Assembly: GCA_024734495.1 (NCBI GenBank)
Contig: JALMQS010000672.1
Coordinates: 143,404-207,403, forward strand
Direction: 5' to 3'
Origin: Forficula auricularia
Lineage: Eukaryota; Arthropoda; Insecta; Dermaptera; Forficulidae
Length of the DNA stretch: 64,000 nucleotides
The notes beneath the pieces are model-generated. The model did no database searches, was not told the DNA's origin, and saw nothing but the letters and a program-made list of their open reading frames with translations. Below are positions 58,760-64,000 of the stretch, piece by piece. The translations under genes were made by a program, and so were the position numbers. The first letter of the stretch is position 1, and every line of letters begins with the position of its first letter.

Positions 58760-59259
58760 ATATTTATACTTATCACGTGTTGTTTAATTAAATTAGACCC
58801 TATCACTTGCTGATTAAAATTTAATCACTTCATTTAATAATACCAAATCTGAGGATGGCCTTGAGGGCTTCATAAATTTCACATGAACGACTTCAAAGTA
58901 AAATTCCACTTTAATTAGCTTCCTAAAGGGAGAGACATGGCATTAGAAAAATGTTTATGATCGCCTTCTTGACTAGACTTTGTTAATTACATTGATTAGA
59001 ATTATTATTAAGGGCTGGAGGGTAAACCGCCCCCAGGCGAGCATTCCGCACCCTCGTGGAGCAACAACCGCCCGCCAACTGGAGAAATTTACCTGGAATT
59101 TTAATCGAAATTAGCAAGACGCTTTTTAATTATTTATTTATTTATTTTTATACAACATCAATATGCCACATTTATTTATTTATTCAACTCGCGAAATGAT
59201 TTCTACTTAACAAAATGTTCAGTCAAATTGTGTTTTGGGTTATATCTGATTTTTTGTTT
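58760..59259. other. Unassigned
   Basis: No gene. A GC-richer patch at 59010-59095 ('ggctggagggtaaaccgcc') is single-copy and unrecognised. Confidence 0.4.
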
Positions 59260-60020
59260 ATATATGTTTTTGGTCCACTGAATTCAAATCTGATATCTGC
59301 GACCAAAATTTCGTGACGAAATATTGTAAAAAATGCAAAAAAAAAAATGTTGTTTCCCAGTTTTTTGCTTATAACTCGAAGAATATAAACTTTTCGTAAA
59401 TAACCTTCCTATTCAAAATGAAAGGTAATAAAATTTCCTACAAATTTTATTGTTTATGATTTCGGGGTCCATGTTTTCGACCTCGGAAGCTCCCTCGGAT
59501 CACGCAAAAACTTGCACTTTTTTCAATATTTTCCCATTTTGACTATGAAGGAGGGCGCTGTTGACAAAGACGACTCTATACATTTTTAAACTAGATTAAA
59601 TTTGCTACAATGAAAACAAAAAAGTTGGTCTTTTAATGGATAATTGGTAATCAGTGTGCGAAATATATTAATGTTTTGAAAAACTGAAAATTTTTTATAA
59701 AAAATCGTGTTTTTCATTCATAAAATGGAAACCACTCATCCAGGAATTTGATTTTATTAATTTTAGAAAATTTTATTATATTCGAATGAAAGATTTTGAA
59801 ATCTTTATAATGATTGATAGACATTCAGCATTTTCAATGACAGGATATGATCCGAATCCCCTCAGAAGTGTCATGTGAAATGCGATATCTATAAATCTAA
59901 GAGTTTTACAAAAAAGTGGTACAAGTAAGTGTTCAAGTAAACAAAATTTCCTAGAGAATTGGATAGGAATCAAGTTTCTAGGATGAGTGGTTTTTATTTT
60001 ATGATGGAAAAACTAGATTT
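59260..60020. repeat. Family J repeat followed by family D interior
   Basis: 59270-59640 matches 24030-24290. About 59690-60020 is the palindromic centre of foldback family D ('ataaatctaagagtttt', 'aggatgagtggtttttat') without its ends. Confidence 0.5.
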
Positions 60021-60509
60021 TTTGAAAAAAATTGTAAATTTGATACCTCCTCCTTATCTAATACAATAAATATTAATATATATTAAAAAATATAGGCAAT
60101 TTAATTGATTTAAATCAAGTTTTAAATCCCACAACTCATTAAATTGTTATTTAATTAAAAAAATGATTATACGGTATTTATTTATATACCTACTAGCTGC
60201 GCGCTTCGCCTTCGGCGGCACTCATGCTAGCCAGACGCGCACGCCCCACGAACCCCACCCCCATACCCCCACTCCCCACCCCCGTCCTCCAGTCCCCAAC
60301 CTCCGCGCCCCCACCCCACCTTCCCGTGCCCTCCACCCCCGGTCCACACCCAACCCGGGCTACATCCCGCACTTCCCCTTCACCTCACCCGCACCACCCC
60401 ACCAAGCCTCTGGCCTCACCCGAACCCTCCACTCCACCCTGCCACCCACACCAGCCCATCCCCGCCCCCCAGTTTTTGCATTTCTAGTCCTCTAGTGACC
60501 CACAGATTA
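60021..60509 (-). repeat. Helitron-like fragment with C-rich segment
   Basis: AT-rich Helitron interior (60060-60190), then 'gctgcgcgcttcgccttcgg', a very C-rich segment (60240-60470), CAGTTTTTGCATTTCTAG and 'cccacagattatgtg'. Overlapping proline-rich open frames (60163-60495) are composition artefacts. Confidence 0.5.
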
Positions 60510-61105
60510 TGTGCGGCAAAATTTGGTTAAGTTAGCTCTAAGGGTAAGAATTTTTATTTTTTGATCCCCCCTCTCCTCCAATTTGGGTGGTTCGTTTTTG
60601 AATTTCTAGCCTCTTTTTAGTGAACCACAGATTATGTATAAAAAATTTGGTTGTTTTTAGACCAAGAACAACAATTTTCATAACTTGACCCTCCCCTTTT
60701 TAGGTTTTTTAAACAAAAGTTGTCAGAAATCACATTCTCTACAACTTTGTTCATAATAAAATTTGTCGTAGAGTTAATAGTTTAGGAGTTGTTTGATAAT
60801 TTTCACTCGTGCCCCCCCCCCCCCAACTCCCTTCTGGGGTCAAAATATCAAAACGTTATATAACTAAACCTAAGTTAGAAGATATCTGATACAAATATGA
60901 AATTTTACAATAATTTCTTCAGCCGTTTTTACGTGAATCGTGAGCAACTTTTTCCTGAAAATATTGAAACAGACATATTAGTACATACAAGAATTTTGTT
61001 GTGCGTGTTTTCGTTCATAACTTTGCTTGAAACATTTGCAACCAAAATTCTATGCGATTTGGAGCAATGTAAAGACAAAAACCTTAATATTATATATATA
61101 TAGAT
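60510..61105 (+). repeat. Family U repeat
   Basis: Second copy of 30421-30833, ending 'tatatatatagataa'; a tailed foldback is inserted right after it. Confidence 0.5.
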
Positions 61106-61117
61106 AATCAAAATTAT

Positions 61118-61791
61118 TGAAGGAGACAATAAAAGAGTGTGTCTTCTGCTGGAATTATAAATTTTATTTATTTATAACGAGATCATAGTTTCGAGGGCTT
61201 TTGTTCTCTTCATCAGTCTATTACAATGGATTCACAGGAATTAATTTATGAATGAAAGCTTAACATCTTTCATGTGGTTAGGTTAAGAAATTAAGAAAAT
61301 AAAAAATTCGATTATATTAACAGACAAACAAAAATATTCCAGATGAATCAAATATTAAATTAACAGATCCCCGTAAATTAGTATTTTCGAATCGTTAGAA
61401 ATTTTAAAATCTTACAATAATCCACCAAAAATTCTTAAATCGGTGCAAAATAAGGAAATTTCAGAAAGCTTTCTATTTTAAAAATAGCCGCTAAAATATA
61501 AACTTCACGAACGCCACCTACAGTCAAAATAATAAAACAAGTATAAATTTCATCATAATTTGCGCACCCTGTGTAATTCTCTAACCTAACCACATGAAAG
61601 ATATTAAGCTTTCATTCATAAATTAATTCCTGTGAATCCATTGTAATAGACTGAGCGTAGCGAGGGCAAAGCCCTCGAAACTATAGTCTCGTTATAAATA
61701 AATAAAATTTAATATTCCAGCAGAAGACACACTTTTTTATTGTTTCCTTCAATATATAAAAATTCTGCTACTCTCGGCAAAAACTCAATTT
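61118..61791. mobile_element. Tailed foldback element, copy P
   Basis: Bounded by the 12-bp duplication AATCAAAATTAT (61106-61117, 61792-61803). Arms of about 165 bp lie at 61118-61284 and 61582-61752, followed by a one-sided tail of about 39 bp (61753-61791). The left arm's minus strand carries CTGATGA (61210-61216) and GAAAC (61188-61192); the right arm's + strand has CTGA, GAGGGC-AAA-GCCCTC, GAAAC (61651-61681). Confidence 0.8.
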
Positions 61792-61803
61792 AATCAAAAT
61801 TAT

Positions 61804-62040
61804 AATAAATTAAATATTTTATAAAAATCAATCTTAAAATGCTCACTAGAAGAAGCTAGAAATGCAAAAAAACTGGTTGCGGGGGTAGGGGTATCGGTAA
61901 AGTACGCAGTGGTGGGGGTCCGGGGGCGGGTGGGGGTGTATCTTTGGGGTGCAATGGTGGGGCGAGGTCCGCGGTTTCGGGGTTGGGGGTGGATGTGCGG
62001 GCGTGAATTCTGTACCAGTAATAATGGTGGCCAGTTACTA
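61804..62040 (+). repeat. Helitron G-rich fragment
   Basis: 'gctagaaatgcaaaaaaact' followed by a G-rich segment (61875-62000). The start and the 3' hairpin are not preserved. Confidence 0.5.
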
Positions 62041-62650
62041 AATATTAAATCTAAAACCTCTCAGATTAATCAGAGGGTACTCTCTTTGATTTTTATTCAA
62101 TGAAATGGCCTCATTTGTGTAGCAGGGTCTTTTCCCTTAGACTGCTCACCTAGAAACGTTGGACTTGTGTAATTATATAAATCGCGCTTGGTCTAATCTC
62201 CCAGGGGAATCCCTGGTTGGAGGGGGGCTTTTTCTTTCCTTTTCATCTTCGAATTTATTGGCTCGAAATTCAACATTAATCATCTCCTTCGCCCTTTTGC
62301 TCCCTCAAATTATCTTTTCGTGTGAATAAATTTGATAGATGAGTTTGCCCATCTACTTTATTTGTAAGTGCCTAAACCCAACGCCCCTCCCCTTGCTTAG
62401 TGTCAGATTTAAGAGTTCGTTTATCCTAACTTGACCACAAGCATTAAATATATCCCAATAAAAAATTTAAAAATAAAATTTTTAGTTTAATAAAATACAA
62501 AAAGTACAATAATGTAACAATCAGCAAAGGCAGTTACGGCATTTTTAAACTAATTTCGGCAAAGTGCCCCATGCTTGTGGATTATTACATTATTATGTAC
62601 TTTTTAGTGCATTGGCGTGTTTTTTAGTTTTTATTAAATATAATTATTTT
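62041..62650. other. Unassigned
   Basis: No gene or matched repeat. AT-rich with ordinary composition. Confidence 0.4.
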
Positions 62651-63640
62651 TTAACCGACTTCAAAAAAGGAGGAGGTTCTCTATTCGACTTCGATTTTTT
62701 TTGCGTTCATGTTACTCTGCATCTCCGCCAACGGGAACTGATTTTGAAGATTTATTTGCATTGGGTTCAGTCTAGCTTCCGATTGGTCCCGTTTTTTTTT
62801 CATTGGTATTAGACCTTTTTTGTTAGGTTTGTTCAGGCCTAACTTCTTTGTTTATGAACCGATTTCGATGATTCTTTTTTTATTGGTAAAGGGGGTATCC
62901 TAGTGGATGGTGCCATATTAATTTGGTCAAGTTCTGATAGATATGATCAACGACGAAATAACGCAAATCCCCAAATTCTTTATGAGCAAATAATCGAAAT
63001 TATGATAAATAAAATCTTTTATAAAAAATCTTATAACATTCATTTAAAACCCGCAAACGTTTCGAGAGAATTTCTATATTTATGAATTGAATTTTATTAT
63101 CATTTTCTGATTCATTCGCCCGACGCTTTCTCTTACGAGATGCATGCAAGTTATTATATTAAGTCACTATTAATAACATCACTAAAAGAGGAAGATAAAA
63201 ATAATTTTTTGAAAAAATAAAATCACGACTTCAAAAAAACTTAAATGCAACAAATAGAAATAATAATAACTCAAAAATAAAATAAAATCCACTAACAGGT
63301 ATAAAATAATTATTATCTTATTTAATTACAACTATAACGACGAAATCACTTTTTTGAAGTCGGTGCCAAACATATACCTACATTTTATGAATCGCACTTG
63401 ACGGATCTTACTTAGTACGTTTGGCGGGTATGCTCGCATATAGGTATAGTTTGTTTGGTACCGACTTCAAAAAGTAATTTCATGTTAATATTTGGTCGTT
63501 TAGTTGTAACTAAATTAGATAATAATTATTTTATACCTTTTAGTGAATTTTATTTTTATTTTTAACTTATTATTATTTTATTTGTTGCATTTAAGTTTTT
63601 TGAAGTCGGTTTTATTTTTTTTATAAAAATTATTTTTATC
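62651..63640 (+). mobile_element. CCGACTTC-family element, long variant
   Basis: Starts TTAACCGACTTCAAAAAAGG (62651) and ends at the 'ttttttgaagtcggtttt' near 63615. It includes the long interior variant (62960-63100) and the palindrome (63225-63615) with loop 'cgtttggcgggtatgctcg'. The most complete long copy in the window. Open frames 62564-62812 and 62903-63085 are repeat artefacts. Confidence 0.7.
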
Positions 63641-64000
63641 AGGAAAGTTTTGAGTAGTAAATTTATACAATTCATCAGTTGGTTTTTATCTCAGAATCAG
63701 TTTTTACTTGGTCCGGGACGTGTCAGCCCAGATGCATCTTCCAAGGAAGCCTCTCTGTCTCAATGGTCCATACGCTGAAAGAGTTAGGTTTTCCTCATTA
63801 CTCATATTACAGATTGTGCATAATTCCTCCGTTGATATCAGATAATTGATTCTCTTGTATGATATTACGAGTGAACATTATTATTATTATTACGAGGAAT
63901 TTCAATATCCATACGATTTGACTCCATGAAAAACAACATTTATAATTAAATAAACCGTAACGGGATCGTTGCTAAACCTTTATCCAAATTCATTTGAAAT
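63641..64000 (+). repeat. Unassigned, then the start of a family E copy
   Basis: 63641-63944 has no recognisable content apart from a short (ATT)n patch near 63880. From 63945 'aaataaaccgtaacggg..gatcgttgctaaac' begins a family E copy that runs off the window. Confidence 0.5.

Noticed and set aside
60163..60495. Two overlapping proline-rich frames
   Set aside because: Arise from the C-rich Helitron segment; the same composition gives similar frames at 9350-9565 and 10203-10430.
34312..62812. Similar short proteins (..ISANCQPIL..GIRPFLLGLF..) at 1819-2013, 34312-34518, 45806-46063 and 62564-62812
   Set aside because: All lie in the same block of the CCGACTTC element, with different start and stop points; no conserved length or start.

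Overview
The window reads as a piece of an insect-like arthropod nuclear genome: very AT-rich, spliced genes with long introns, no bacterial gene organisation, and almost wall-to-wall transposable elements. The only host gene I can recognise is an FMRFamide-receptor-like class A GPCR on the + strand. Its first coding exon is at 12260-12756 and a second exon is at 29417-29600. The reading frame joins exactly across a 16.7-kb intron. Together the exons cover TM1-TM5; the exon(s) for TM6, TM7 and the C-terminus were not found before the window ends. The exon upstream of the start codon carries three upstream ATGs, one of which opens an overlapping uORF.

Everything else is repeats, many nested. 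Helitron-type elements are the commonest class. They have 5' ends like TCTACTCTTATTAAACGAGC and 3' ends made of a CCGAGC..GCTCGG hairpin followed by GGTACTA, and inside lies a strongly strand-asymmetric G-rich segment. Other families are a CCGACTTC-ended family with a large internal palindrome, long foldbacks, tRNA-like SINEs, an 8-bp-TSD MITE, a broken Tc1/mariner (36735-38322), two 5'-truncated LINE copies with matching target-site duplications (46197-47498, 58273-58747), remnants of a restriction-endonuclease-type (R2-like) LINE (29640-29975, 33478-33873), and a complete but coding-dead Ty3/Gypsy element with two almost identical LTRs (48396-53305). There is also a 19-bp minisatellite (43586-43956) and a 2-kb block of 429-bp tandem units (2773-4812).

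The most interesting signal is a set of foldback elements with a shared architecture (16242-17801, 21296-21775, 35828-36115, 61118-61791 and more loosely 57257-58256). Each has 11-13-bp target duplications, long inverted arms and a single one-sided tail beyond one arm. Four of them, plus repeats at 29200 and 30304, carry an RNA-like motif CTGANGA-N-[short stem]-GAAA that resembles, but does not match exactly, a hammerhead ribozyme core. The architecture recalls Penelope-like elements. I infer that these are non-autonomous, RNA-mobilised foldbacks. Boundaries of most repeats were set by eye, by comparing copies inside this window and by finding 'empty' paralogous sites, so ends are approximate unless a TSD is stated.
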